Source: an uncultured Massilia sp.
Lineage (GTDB): Bacteria > Pseudomonadota > Gammaproteobacteria > Burkholderiales > Burkholderiaceae
Direction of reading: 5' to 3'
Length of the DNA: 64,000 nucleotides
NCBI GenBank assembly: GCA_946481275.1
Contig: CAMLMV010000016.1
Location: 62,001 to 126,000, forward strand
The notes below the pieces were generated by a model. That model was not told where the DNA came from. It was given only the letters and a program-made list of their open reading frames with translations, and did not search any database. Positions 17,792-27,768 of this stretch are shown piece by piece. Both the position numbers and the translations under genes were made by a program. Each line of letters opens with the position of its first letter. Position 1 is the stretch's first letter.

Positions 17792-17812
17792 GTGGGCGGC
17801 AGCGCCGCCCAC
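17792..17812. terminator. Hairpin between convergent mrcA and cyaY
   Basis: A perfect 9-bp stem, GTGGGCGGC paired with GCCGCCCAC around a 3-nt loop, lies in the 24 bp between the two convergent stops. T-tracts are weak on either side, so it may act as a bidirectional terminator only in part. Confidence 0.6.
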
Positions 17813-17813
17813 G

Positions 17814-18143
17814 TTACTTCAGCTTGACCGGCGCGCCGCCCTGCTGGGTGGCGAAGTCGGACAGCGACGTGAAGAACTCCGTGTTATCGCGCGTATTGCG
17901 CCACTCGTCGCCCACGCGCTTGTAGTGGAACCCACCGGCGCGGGCCGCGATCCACATCTCCTGCAACGGCGCCTGGCTGTTGACGATGATCTTCGAGCCG
18001 TTGTCGACGAACTCGATCTCGAGCACGTTGCCGCTGCGCTTGCACTCGACGTCGACGATATCCTGTTCGAACAGGCGGTCGAACGCCAGCTCGATGTCGT
18101 TCAGGGTGGACTCGGCCAGGTCCAAGAATTCGGTTTCGGTCAT
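17814..18143 (-). CDS. cyaY: Frataxin-like iron-binding protein CyaY
   Basis: This 109-residue frataxin-family protein binds iron and modulates Fe-S cluster assembly. It has an acidic N-terminal helix (MTETEFLDLAESTLNDIE), the VECKRSGNVLEIEF strand and the IVNSQAPLQEMWIAARAGGFHY segment of the beta-sheet. ATG at 18143 is preferred over one four codons upstream because GGAG lies 8 nt before it and family members begin there. It is divergent from lptM. Confidence 0.93.
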   Translation of the reverse strand: MTETEFLDLAESTLNDIELAFDRLFEQDIVDVECKRSGNVLEIEFVDNGSKIIVNSQAPLQEMWIAARAGGFHYKRVGDEWRNTRDNTEFFTSLSDFATQQGGAPVKLK

Positions 18144-18172
18144 GCTACACTCCAAAGTCTGCTAATCAAACC

Positions 18173-18457
18173 GTGATTCTAATCGTGAAGTCCCCATTTG
18201 CGCTCCTGACAAGCCTGGCGACCCTGATGGCGCTGTCGGCCTGCGGCCAGACCGGTCCGCTCTACATGCCCAAGCCGCCCGCCCGTACCCCTGCCGCGAA
18301 CACCAACGCGGCACCGGCCGGCACGACGAATACGCCCGCCGCCGCGACCCAGCTCACGCCGCCGGCCCCCGCCGCCGGCGTGACGATGCCCGTCGGCGAC
18401 TCCAACGCCAACAATACGCAAGCCCCGAACAAGCCTTCGCCGGCCACCCAACAGTAA
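18173..18457 (+). CDS. lptM: LPS assembly lipoprotein LptM (YifL family)
   Basis: This small lipoprotein (94 residues from GTG 18173, or 90 from GTG 18185) has lipobox LSAC followed at once by GQTGPLYMP, the family signature. In E. coli LptM helps LptD mature at the outer membrane. The rest is a Pro/Ala/Thr/Asn-rich unstructured tail, longer than in E. coli. The second GTG (MKSPFALL) gives a more typical signal peptide; no strong Shine-Dalgarno decides. The order cyaY / lptM / lysA is widespread in Proteobacteria. The stop lies 8 bp before lysA. Confidence 0.85.
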   Translation: MILIVKSPFALLTSLATLMALSACGQTGPLYMPKPPARTPAANTNAAPAGTTNTPAAATQLTPPAPAAGVTMPVGDSNANNTQAPNKPSPATQQ

Positions 18458-18465
18458 GCACATCC

Positions 18466-19746
18466 ATGTCGCACTTCACCTACCAAGACGGCGTCCTGCA
18501 CGCCGAACGCGTTCCCCTGTCCCACATCGCCACCGAACACGGCACCCCGACCTACGTCTATTCGAAAGCCCAGCTGCTGGAAAACTTCGCCGGCTACGCG
18601 CGCCCGTGCGCGGGCCGCGACGCGCTGGTCTGCTATGCGATGAAGGCGAACTCCAACCTGGCCATCCTCGACCTGCTCGCCCGCCAGGGCGCCGGCTTCG
18701 ACATCGTGTCGGGCGGCGAACTGCTGCGCGTGATCGCGGCCGGCGGCGACCCGGGCAAGGTGATCTTCTCCGGCGTGGGCAAGACCGCGGCCGAGATCGC
18801 GCTGGCGCTGGAAAAAGGCATTCTGTGCTTCAACGTCGAGTCGATCCCGGAACTGCACCGCATTAACGAAGTCGCGGGCCGCATGGGCAAGCGCGCGCCC
18901 ATCTCGCTGCGCGTGAACCCGAACGTCGACCCGAAGACCCACCCGTACATCGCCACCGGCCTGAAGGCCAGCAAGTTCGGCGTCGCGTTCTCGGACGCGC
19001 TGGACACCTACCGCACGGCCGCGCAGCTGCCGCACCTGGACGTCGTCGGCATCGACTGCCACATCGGCTCGCAGCTGCTGGACGACGCGCCGCTGCTGGA
19101 AGCGCTGGACAAGCTGATCGAACTGATCGACGCGCTGGCTGCCGAGGGGATCCACCTGCACCACCTGGACGTGGGCGGCGGCCTGGGCATCGACTACGGC
19201 ACGGGCGAGGACTCGCCGGTGCCGATCGCGCATTACGTCGAGCGCGTGTTCGCGCGCGTGGACGCATGGCGCGCGGAACAGCACGGAGGCCGTCCGATCA
19301 AGGTGATCTTCGAGCCGGGCCGCTCGATCGTCGGCAACACGGGCGTGCTGCTGATGTCCGTGGAATTCCTGAAGCCGGGCGAGGAAAAGAATTTCTGCGT
19401 CGTCGACGCCGCCATGAACGACATGGCCCGTCCGACCCTGTACCAGGCCTGGATGGACGTCAAGCCGGTCGTGCAGCGCGATGGCAGCGCCTTGACCTAT
19501 GACCTCGTCGGTCCCGTGTGCGAATCGGGCGACTGGCTCGCCCGCGACCGCGCGCTGGCCGTCGAGCCGGGCGACGTGCTGGCCATGATGGCGGCCGGCG
19601 CCTATGGGTTCACGATGGCGTCGAACTACAACACGCGCGGCCGTGCAGCCGAAGTGCTCGTCGATGGGGACCAGGTGCATGTGATCCGCAAGCGCGAAAA
19701 CCCGTCCGAGCTGTTCGCGCTGGAGACGCTACTCCCGACCTCTTGA
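18466..19746 (+). CDS. lysA: Diaminopimelate decarboxylase
   Basis: This 426-residue PLP enzyme of the alanine-racemase fold III group makes L-lysine from meso-diaminopimelate. PLP-binding Lys60 lies in VCYAMKANSNL. Other motifs are VDIVSGGEL-like FDIVSGGELLR, the HIGSQ segment with DVGGGLGI, EPGRSIVGNTG and the C-terminal GPVCESGDWL with the active-site Cys. Length is typical. Its 3' end overlaps the end of a small convergent gene by 18 bp. Confidence 0.96.
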   Translation: MSHFTYQDGVLHAERVPLSHIATEHGTPTYVYSKAQLLENFAGYARPCAGRDALVCYAMKANSNLAILDLLARQGAGFDIVSGGELLRVIAAGGDPGKVIFSGVGKTAAEIALALEKGILCFNVESIPELHRINEVAGRMGKRAPISLRVNPNVDPKTHPYIATGLKASKFGVAFSDALDTYRTAAQLPHLDVVGIDCHIGSQLLDDAPLLEALDKLIELIDALAAEGIHLHHLDVGGGLGIDYGTGEDSPVPIAHYVERVFARVDAWRAEQHGGRPIKVIFEPGRSIVGNTGVLLMSVEFLKPGEEKNFCVVDAAMNDMARPTLYQAWMDVKPVVQRDGSALTYDLVGPVCESGDWLARDRALAVEPGDVLAMMAAGAYGFTMASNYNTRGRAAEVLVDGDQVHVIRKRENPSELFALETLLPTS

Positions 19747-19911
19747 CCGGTCATCCGGCCACATCTGCGCCGCGCACGCGGCCGCCTGCTCGTTCCAGCG
19801 GCCGCCCAGGTCGAGACAGCGTTCGAGCAGGCCATAGCGCGGCCTCCCCATGCCGAAAACGAGCACGAGGGCCAGTACCACGACGATCACCAGCGCAAGA
19901 GGCCACTTCAT
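19729..19911 (-). CDS. Small single-span membrane protein of unknown function
   Basis: This 60-residue product begins MKWPLALVIVVVLALVLVF, one membrane segment, followed by a soluble tail with three cysteines (C-L-D-L-G-G-R-W-N and ACAAQ). ATG at 19911 lies 4 nt after the msrQ stop, so it is probably the last gene of the msrPQ unit. An 11-codon upstream extension exists but overlaps msrQ. I do not recognise a family. Its end overlaps lysA on the other strand. Confidence 0.55.
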   Translation of the reverse strand: MKWPLALVIVVVLALVLVFGMGRPRYGLLERCLDLGGRWNEQAAACAAQMWPDDRSRGRE

Positions 19912-19915
19912 GTCG

Positions 19916-20557
19916 TCATGATCGCACGGAAGCAGGACCGACACGTTTTTCGGTGCGCGGGCGCTTGAGGCTCCACCACACGCGCGCCAGCAGGAGCACG
20001 CCGACGACGCTGCCCCACACGATGGGTTGCTCGAAGTTGTGCTTGCCCGCCTTCATCCACCAGTAGTGCAGGATCGCCAGCGGCGCGATCGCGTAGATCA
20101 GCTTGTGCAGCAGGGCCCAGTTGCGGCCCAGGCGCTTGATCATCCCGTTCGTGCTCGTCGCCGCGAGCGGGATCAGGAGCACGAAGGCGACGAAGCCCAC
20201 CGTGATGAACGGGCGCTTCAGCACATCCTTCCACATGGCGGCCACGTCGAAGAAATGGTCGAACCACAGGAACGTCATGAAGTGCATGAAGGCATAGAAA
20301 AACGTGAACAGGCCGACCATGCGCCGCAGGCGGATCACCCAGTTCCAGCCCGTCAGGCGGCGCAGCGGCGTGAGGGCGAGCGTCGCGCACAGGAGGTACA
20401 GGGCCCAGTCGCCGCTGCCGTGCGTGAGGAATTCGACCGGGTCGACCGGCCTGCCTTCCGCCGTCAGCCATGCCATGCGCAGGAACGGCAGCAGCGCCAG
20501 CAAAAAGACAACAGCCTTCAGGGCCTTCAACTGGTTGGAGGTGGGGTTGAACGCCAT
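19916..20557 (-). CDS. msrQ: Heme-binding membrane subunit MsrQ of the MsrPQ system
   Basis: This 213-residue inner-membrane cytochrome b-type protein passes electrons from the quinone pool or flavin reductases to MsrP. Six or so membrane segments are visible, along with the ferric-reductase-like region (RRMVGLFTFFYAFMHFMTFLWFDH) and HKLIYAIAPLAILHYWW, which supply candidate heme-ligand histidines. It starts 11 bp after msrP and is followed closely by the small membrane protein. Confidence 0.93.
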   Translation of the reverse strand: MAFNPTSNQLKALKAVVFLLALLPFLRMAWLTAEGRPVDPVEFLTHGSGDWALYLLCATLALTPLRRLTGWNWVIRLRRMVGLFTFFYAFMHFMTFLWFDHFFDVAAMWKDVLKRPFITVGFVAFVLLIPLAATSTNGMIKRLGRNWALLHKLIYAIAPLAILHYWWMKAGKHNFEQPIVWGSVVGVLLLARVWWSLKRPRTEKRVGPASVRS

Positions 20558-20568
20558 GACCGCCCCGC

Positions 20569-21546
20569 TCAGTAAAATTTCTTGAGGTCCATGCCCGTGT
20601 ACAGCGAGGCGACCTCGTTATAACCGTTGAACAGCAGCGTCTTGCGCTTGGGCGTGAACAGGCCGCCCTCGCCGATGCGGCGCTCCGACGCCTGCGACCA
20701 GCGCGGGTGGTCGACGTTCGGGTTCACGTTCGAATAAAAACCGTATTCGTCGGGCGCGATGCCGTTCCATGCGGTGCGCGGCTGGTCGCGCAGGAAGCGG
20801 ATCTTGACGATCGATTTGGCCGACTTGAAGCCGTATTTCCACGGCACGACGATGCGCACGGGCGCGCCGTTCTGGTTCGGCAACACCTGGCCGTACATGC
20901 CGACGGTGAGGAGCGTCAGCGGATGCATGGCTTCGTCCATGCGCAAGCCTTCCACGTACGGCCATTCCAGCACGCGGCTCTTTACGCCCGGCATCTGGCT
21001 GCGGTCGGCCAGGCTCGTGAATTCGATGTATTTCGCATTGTTCGTGGGCTCGACCTGGCGGATCAGGCTCGAGAGCGAATAGCCGACCCACGGGATGACC
21101 ATCGACCAGCCCTCGACGCAGCGCAGGCGGTAGATCCGCTCTTCCAGCGGCGCCAGTTTTACCAGGCGGTCGAGGTCGATCGTCTGCGGCTTCTTGACTT
21201 CGCCTTCGATCTGCACGGTCCACGGCCGCGTGCGCAGGGTATGCGCGTTGGCGGCCGGGTCGGCCTTGTCCGTGCCGAACTCGTAGAAATTATTGTAGTG
21301 GGTGGCGTCTTCGAACGAGGTCTGCTTCTCGTTGGTCGAAAAGGCCGGGTTGCGCGTGGCCGGCAGCTTTTGCACGGCGCCCTGTGCGAACGCCTCACGG
21401 GTGGCCATTTCCCACAGCGACGAGCCGACCACGGCCGATGCCGCCACCTTGGCAAGGAACGCGCGCCGGCCTTCGTAGACCTCGCGCGGCGTGATTTCGG
21501 ACGGGAACGGCAAATCGATGCCGTTCGGATTTTTTCTGATCAACAT
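20569..21546 (-). CDS. msrP: Periplasmic methionine-sulfoxide reductase catalytic subunit MsrP
   Basis: This molybdopterin enzyme (325 residues) repairs oxidised methionines of periplasmic proteins. A twin-arginine signal ([17 protein letters not shown]) directs Tat export. The Mo-ligand cysteine lies in [14 protein letters not shown], and further cofactor contacts lie in [19 protein letters not shown] at 21546 is chosen because GGAG lies about 5 nt before it; a 12-codon longer form lacks this. With msrQ it forms the MsrPQ pair. Confidence 0.94.
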   Translation of the reverse strand: MLIRKNPNGIDLPFPSEITPREVYEGRRAFLAKVAASAVVGSSLWEMATREAFAQGAVQKLPATRNPAFSTNEKQTSFEDATHYNNFYEFGTDKADPAANAHTLRTRPWTVQIEGEVKKPQTIDLDRLVKLAPLEERIYRLRCVEGWSMVIPWVGYSLSSLIRQVEPTNNAKYIEFTSLADRSQMPGVKSRVLEWPYVEGLRMDEAMHPLTLLTVGMYGQVLPNQNGAPVRIVVPWKYGFKSAKSIVKIRFLRDQPRTAWNGIAPDEYGFYSNVNPNVDHPRWSQASERRIGEGGLFTPKRKTLLFNGYNEVASLYTGMDLKKFY

Positions 21547-21666
21547 GGCGGCTCCGGCTGTAGATAATGTTTCTCGCGACATACTAACGTTACACTATCT
21601 GCCGCTGGAGGGTCGTCCGGGCGGCGATTTGTTACGAAAAGCCGCCAACGGACATAATCGGACATA

Positions 21667-22833
21667 TCAGAGCTTGCCGTAGGAGTGCAGACCCGACAGG
21701 AACATGTTCACGCCCAGGAAGGCGAACGTCGTCACGAGGAGGCCGATGAGGGCCCACCACGCCGCCGCGCGGCCGCGCAGGCCGGACATCAAACGCATGT
21801 GCAGCCACGCCGCATAGTTCAGCCAGACGATCAGCGCCCACGTCTCTTTCGGATCCCACGACCAGTAGCCACCCCACGCCTCGGCCGCCCACAGCGCGCC
21901 CAGGATCGTGGCGACGGTGAAGAACGCGAAGCCGACGGAGATCGCCTTGTACATCACGTCGTCCAGCACGTCCAGGGACGGCAGGCGGTCGGCCAGGATG
22001 CCGTGCGACTTCAGCAGGTAGGCCGAGCCGACCATCGCGGCCAGCGCGAACGTGCCGTAGCCGATGAAGTTCGCCGGCACGTGGATCTTCATCCACCAGC
22101 TCTGCAGCGCGGGCACGAGCGGCTGGATCTCGGCGGCGTCGCGCGCCACCGTGTACCACAGCAGGAAACCGACGGCGGCCGAGATCACGAGCAGCACGAA
22201 CGGGCCCAGCTGGCGCGTCTGGTAGCGCTGCTCGTAGTACAGGTAGAACATGGCCGTGATCATCGAAAACAGGATGAACACTTCGTACAGGTTCGACACG
22301 GGGATGTGGCCGACGTCGGTACCGATCAGGTACGACTCGTACCAGCGCACCATCATGCCCGTGAAGCCCAGCACGACGGCGGCCCAGCACAGCTTGGAGC
22401 CGACGCTGCCGCCGAACGGCGAACGGGTGAGCAGGCCCAGCCAATAAAACACGGTCGAGAACACGAACAGCGCGCTCATCCACAGGATCGCGGACTGGCT
22501 CGACAGCATGTATTTCAGGAAAAACCGCTGGTTGGCGGCATCCAGCGAACCGCCGTACAGCTGCACGGCCCACAGCGCCAGCAGCGCGACGAGCGGCATC
22601 AGCCAGCGCACCGGCTTGAAGGTCCAGCCGACGAAGGCGAACGTCGGCGCGGCCAGGACAAGAATCGCCTGCTCGTAGATGTCCATGTAGGCGCCGAAGC
22701 GGCTCAGCGCGTACAGCGCGGCGGCCAGCAGGCCGGCGCCGAACAGCCAGTCGACGGCCGTGAGGCGCTTGAAGAAGCCCGGCGGGCGGGTGTACGCCGC
22801 GCCTTGCGCTTGCGATGCGGATGAAATGTCCAT
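21667..22833 (-). CDS. ccsB: System II cytochrome c biogenesis protein CcsB/CcsA (heme handling)
   Basis: This 388-residue polytopic inner-membrane protein exports and presents heme for attachment to apocytochromes c, together with ResB. The tryptophan-rich heme-binding WWD-type motif is seen as WGGYWSWDPKETWALIVWL near residue 325, with conserved flanking histidines (IHVPANF, WLHMRL). AGGAGACATCC precedes the ATG. It follows resB by 30 bp, so the two form one unit. Confidence 0.94.
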   Translation of the reverse strand: MDISSASQAQGAAYTRPPGFFKRLTAVDWLFGAGLLAAALYALSRFGAYMDIYEQAILVLAAPTFAFVGWTFKPVRWLMPLVALLALWAVQLYGGSLDAANQRFFLKYMLSSQSAILWMSALFVFSTVFYWLGLLTRSPFGGSVGSKLCWAAVVLGFTGMMVRWYESYLIGTDVGHIPVSNLYEVFILFSMITAMFYLYYEQRYQTRQLGPFVLLVISAAVGFLLWYTVARDAAEIQPLVPALQSWWMKIHVPANFIGYGTFALAAMVGSAYLLKSHGILADRLPSLDVLDDVMYKAISVGFAFFTVATILGALWAAEAWGGYWSWDPKETWALIVWLNYAAWLHMRLMSGLRGRAAAWWALIGLLVTTFAFLGVNMFLSGLHSYGKL

Positions 22834-22863
22834 GGATGTCTCCTGTTTCCTTGCTCTGCTAGC

Positions 22864-24957
22864 TTACGCCGATTGCGGCAATTTGGTCTTCAAGTCTTCG
22901 AATTCGCGCTCGAAATCGAGCGTCTTGCGCTGGGTGCTCATTGCCATCAGCGCGTGCGCGCCGCCGCCAGGTGCCGGCTTCACCCACACCCACACGCGGC
23001 GCTCGCGGATATAGAACATCGAGAAAATGCCCAGCACCAGCAGCAGGCAGCCCACGTAGACCACTTTCTTGCCGGGCGAACGCGTCACCTGCAGTACCGA
23101 GGCTTTCACTTCCTTGAAATCGTCCAGCGCCAGGAAGACGGGGGCGCCGTAGAAGAAGCTGTCCGACAGGGCGTTCGTCGCCTGCTGCAGGAAGCGGCCG
23201 TGGGCTTCCGTTGGCGTGGCGGGCTGCTCGCCGTCGCGCACGCGCGCGGCCTGCCACAGCTCCCACATGGCGCCGTTGAGCATCTTCATGAACACGGTGG
23301 CCGCCTTTTCCTGTTCCGCGGCAGGGATGCGCTCGAGGAATTTTGACACGGCCAGATAGCCGCCCTGGTTGCCGTCGCCGGCAAAAATGGCCAGGGTCTT
23401 GGCGGCCGATTCCTGCAACTGCGCGGACAGCGCCCCGCTCGCGTCGCCCGGCGGCAGTGCGCGCGCGGCATAGCGGCGGGCTGCTTCTTCACGGAGCGAC
23501 GGGTCCGCGAGCGCGGCGCGCAGGCGCATCCATTCGCGCAGGCCGTGGTCGTCGTCGGCCGGGATACGCAGGAAGCTGAATTGATCGGACGGATTGCTGC
23601 GCACGCCGGCCAGGAACACCTCATGGCCTTCCAGGGTCACGGGCTGCATGTAGTTCAGGTATTCGCGCGCCTGGCCGGTCTTGTCGCGCAATTTATATTG
23701 CACGCTGGGACCGACATTCTTCAGGTCCTTGTTGCCCACGTTCTTCGCGGCCGAGCCCGAGTGCTGGGACAAGGTCTGGGCGAACTGTTCCTCGAGGCTC
23801 TTGCCCTTCGTGACGGCACGCGCGTCGTTGTTCTGGCTCGTGTTCTCGACGTTGAACGGCCGGAAGCCCGACCACTCGACGGCATACACGTCGGCGCCCT
23901 GCTTCAACTCGGTCGCGTTGCCGACTTCGCCCTCGAAGGCGAACGATTTGTCGCTCGTGCCCGTCATCGGCCAGCCCGTCAGCTTGAGCTTGCTGCCGCC
24001 ATCCTCGAAGCTGGACTGGTAGACGGCGATGCCGCGGTAGATCAGCGGCTCGTTGACCTTGATGGTCGCGGGGAACGTCTTGCCCGTTTCGTGGTCGCGG
24101 ATCACGACTTCGCTGGCGAACAGCTTCGGCATGCCCGTCGAGTAGAAGTCGATGATGAATTTGCGCAGCTCGATGGTGAACGGCAGATCCTGCACGAGCA
24201 CGCCGTCGGCCTGCTGGAGCAGCGCGGTGTCGCTGGCCTGGCCTTCCGGAATCATCGTGTTGCCGCGGAAGGTCGGGTTGCCGAGGCCCAGGCGGTGCTG
24301 TGGCGGGATGGCGGAGATCAGGCCCGTGCCGGCATACGGCGTCTTGCCCATGAACCATTGCTGGAAGCGGATGGGCAGGTTCGAATCGAGCAGGCCGCCC
24401 AGCAGGATCACGATGATGGCCGTGTGCGCGAAGATGTAGCCGAACTTGTTGCCGGCACCTTTTTTCGCGGCGACGAGCACGCCGCCCGCCTTGTCGACCA
24501 TCTTCGTCTTGTAGCCGGCGTCGACGAGGCGGCTCGCCGTCTGCTGCGCGAGCGGGACCATGTCCAGCGGCGCCGTCCATTCGCTCCGGTGGTGGAAATT
24601 GCGCAACGATTCTTCGCGCACCGAATCGCGCCAGCTCTGCATGTCGCGGATCATTTTCGGCGCATTGCGCGCGATGCACAGGCTCGTGGACACGATCAGG
24701 AACGCGAGGATCAGCAGGAACCACCAGGCCGAATAGACCGTGTACAGGCTCAGTTTGCGGAACACCTCGAACCAGAACGGACCGAACTGGTTTATGTAGT
24801 CCGGCATCGCCCGGTCCTGCTGCAGGATGGTACCGATGATGGCGGCAATCGCGATCATGACCAGCAGGGTGATCGCGAAACGCATCGAGGACAGCAGTTC
24901 GACCGCTTCGGCCACGCCGCGCCGGCGCGTCTTCAGTTCAATTCCGGTGGTGCTCAT
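22864..24957 (-). CDS. resB: System II cytochrome c biogenesis protein ResB (Ccs1)
   Basis: This 697-residue partner of CcsB has N-terminal membrane segments (about 24-45 and 75-100), a large periplasmic domain and a C-terminal membrane segment near residue 640. Characteristic sequences include SMRFAITLLVMIAIAAIIGT and FGYIFAHTAIIVILLGGLLDS, with a histidine in a membrane helix. The presence of System II rather than Ccm fits a betaproteobacterium. It is the first gene of resB-ccsB and lies downstream of the cytochrome c4 terminator. Confidence 0.94.
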   Translation of the reverse strand: MSTTGIELKTRRRGVAEAVELLSSMRFAITLLVMIAIAAIIGTILQQDRAMPDYINQFGPFWFEVFRKLSLYTVYSAWWFLLILAFLIVSTSLCIARNAPKMIRDMQSWRDSVREESLRNFHHRSEWTAPLDMVPLAQQTASRLVDAGYKTKMVDKAGGVLVAAKKGAGNKFGYIFAHTAIIVILLGGLLDSNLPIRFQQWFMGKTPYAGTGLISAIPPQHRLGLGNPTFRGNTMIPEGQASDTALLQQADGVLVQDLPFTIELRKFIIDFYSTGMPKLFASEVVIRDHETGKTFPATIKVNEPLIYRGIAVYQSSFEDGGSKLKLTGWPMTGTSDKSFAFEGEVGNATELKQGADVYAVEWSGFRPFNVENTSQNNDARAVTKGKSLEEQFAQTLSQHSGSAAKNVGNKDLKNVGPSVQYKLRDKTGQAREYLNYMQPVTLEGHEVFLAGVRSNPSDQFSFLRIPADDDHGLREWMRLRAALADPSLREEAARRYAARALPPGDASGALSAQLQESAAKTLAIFAGDGNQGGYLAVSKFLERIPAAEQEKAATVFMKMLNGAMWELWQAARVRDGEQPATPTEAHGRFLQQATNALSDSFFYGAPVFLALDDFKEVKASVLQVTRSPGKKVVYVGCLLLVLGIFSMFYIRERRVWVWVKPAPGGGAHALMAMSTQRKTLDFEREFEDLKTKLPQSA

Positions 24958-24993
24958 CGACTTTCACTCTAGACACAACATTGCTTGAGGATA

Positions 24994-25027
24994 CAACAAA
25001 AGGGCGCCCCGCTTGCGCGGTCGCCCT
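24994..25027 (-). terminator. Terminator after the cytochrome c4 gene
   Basis: The hairpin AGGGCG...CGCCCT, with an inner CCGC/GCGG stem and a TTGC loop, is followed on the minus strand by TTTTGTTG. It separates cytochrome c4 from resB. Confidence 0.75.
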
Positions 25028-25102
25028 TCCCTGTTGTTCCTGCTTTTTTTATTGTAGGCCGATTATTCGGCTCTATTGAATCTGACCGGCTTATACCGGC
25101 TA

Positions 25103-25786
25103 TCACTTCAGGCCGGCGATATAGTCCGCCACGGCCTTCATTTCATCGTCCGACAACCGCTTGGCCAAGGTCGCCATCTGCGGGCTGTTGCTGCGCGCGC
25201 CGGTCTTGAACGCTTGCAGCTGGGCAACGGTGTAATCCTGGTGCTGGCCCGCCACGCGCGGATACTGGGCCGGGATGCCGGAACCGGTGGCGCCGTGGCA
25301 GCTGGCGCAGGCGGCCACGCCGCGGTCTGCAATGCCGCCGCGATAGATCTTGCGGCCCAGTTCCAGCGTGTCCTTGTTGCGTGCGGCGCCCTGCTTGGGC
25401 TGCTGCGTGGCGAGGTAGGCGGCGATGTTCTTCTTTTCGTCCTCGCTCAGCATCTTGGCGTACGTCGTCATCACGGGCTGGTTGCGGGCCGGCGTCGTGA
25501 AGTCGACGAGTTGCTTGTGCAGGTAGGCGTCGACCTGGCCGGCCAGCTTGGGATTCGTGTTGATGGTCGAATTGCCGCCGGCACCGTGGCACGATGCGCA
25601 GGCGGGCAGGCCCCGGGCGTTGTCGCCGGTGTCGTAGAGGGAACCGCCCTTGGCCGGGTCGGCCTTGGCGGCGGCCGGGGGCGCGTGGGCCGCGTCCGCT
25701 GCAAGAGCGCTGCCCACGATGAGGAAACTGGCCAGCAAGGACTTCACGATCGCCGCACATGCGGCCGGTTGGAACACACGATTCAT
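25103..25786 (-). CDS. Cytochrome c4 (diheme periplasmic cytochrome)
   Basis: This 227-residue exported protein has a signal peptide ending in ALAADA and two class I cytochrome c domains, each with a CASCH heme site (residues 63-67 and 160-164) and a later methionine region (QPVMTTYAKMLSEDE; SPQMATLAKRLSDDE) for axial ligands. Cytochrome c4 carries electrons to terminal oxidases. Its position next to resB-ccsB, which would mature it, fits. It is divergent from yihA. Confidence 0.92.
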   Translation of the reverse strand: MNRVFQPAACAAIVKSLLASFLIVGSALAADAAHAPPAAAKADPAKGGSLYDTGDNARGLPACASCHGAGGNSTINTNPKLAGQVDAYLHKQLVDFTTPARNQPVMTTYAKMLSEDEKKNIAAYLATQQPKQGAARNKDTLELGRKIYRGGIADRGVAACASCHGATGSGIPAQYPRVAGQHQDYTVAQLQAFKTGARSNSPQMATLAKRLSDDEMKAVADYIAGLK

Positions 25787-25897
25787 TCAAGCACCCTGAA
25801 AAAGTCAAAGATAAACTTGCAGTTGCAGTGCAGCGGTCATGCTCGTGCCCCCGCGTCGGCATTCCAGCCTTCAGGCTCGCCGGCGGCAGGTAACTCC

Positions 25898-25911
25898 CTA
25901 TTGTACAATAG
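25898..25911. promoter_or_regulatory. Perfect 14-bp palindrome with a TACAAT -10-like box
   Basis: CTATTGTACAATAG lies 50 bp before yihA and 112 bp before cytochrome c4. It contains TACAAT, a good -10 match, and because it is palindromic the same box reads on both strands. It may be a promoter core for yihA or an operator. No clear -35 element was seen. Confidence 0.45.
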
Positions 25912-25961
25912 CCTTTGTTTCCTGCCCTCACCTTCGTTGTCTTTTTCGCTCCACTTCCCTC

Positions 25962-27682
<1,721 letters not shown>

Positions 27683-27701
27683 AAAAAAAGTCAGAAACGT
27701 T

Positions 27702-27718
27702 ACACATTGTTCATGTGT
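27702..27718. promoter_or_regulatory. Inverted repeat ACACAT-N5-ATGTGT between hemB and the MFS gene
   Basis: A perfect 6-5-6 inverted repeat lies 51 bp before the MFS transporter start and 20 bp after hemB. The size suits a dimeric regulator such as a GntR/TetR/MarR-type protein. No T-tract follows, so it is not a typical terminator. Function inferred only from symmetry and position. Confidence 0.4.
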
Positions 27719-27768
27719 GACAATTCGATAGCGTCCGGCAATCCTGGATCGGTAACATCTCCAGTTTT

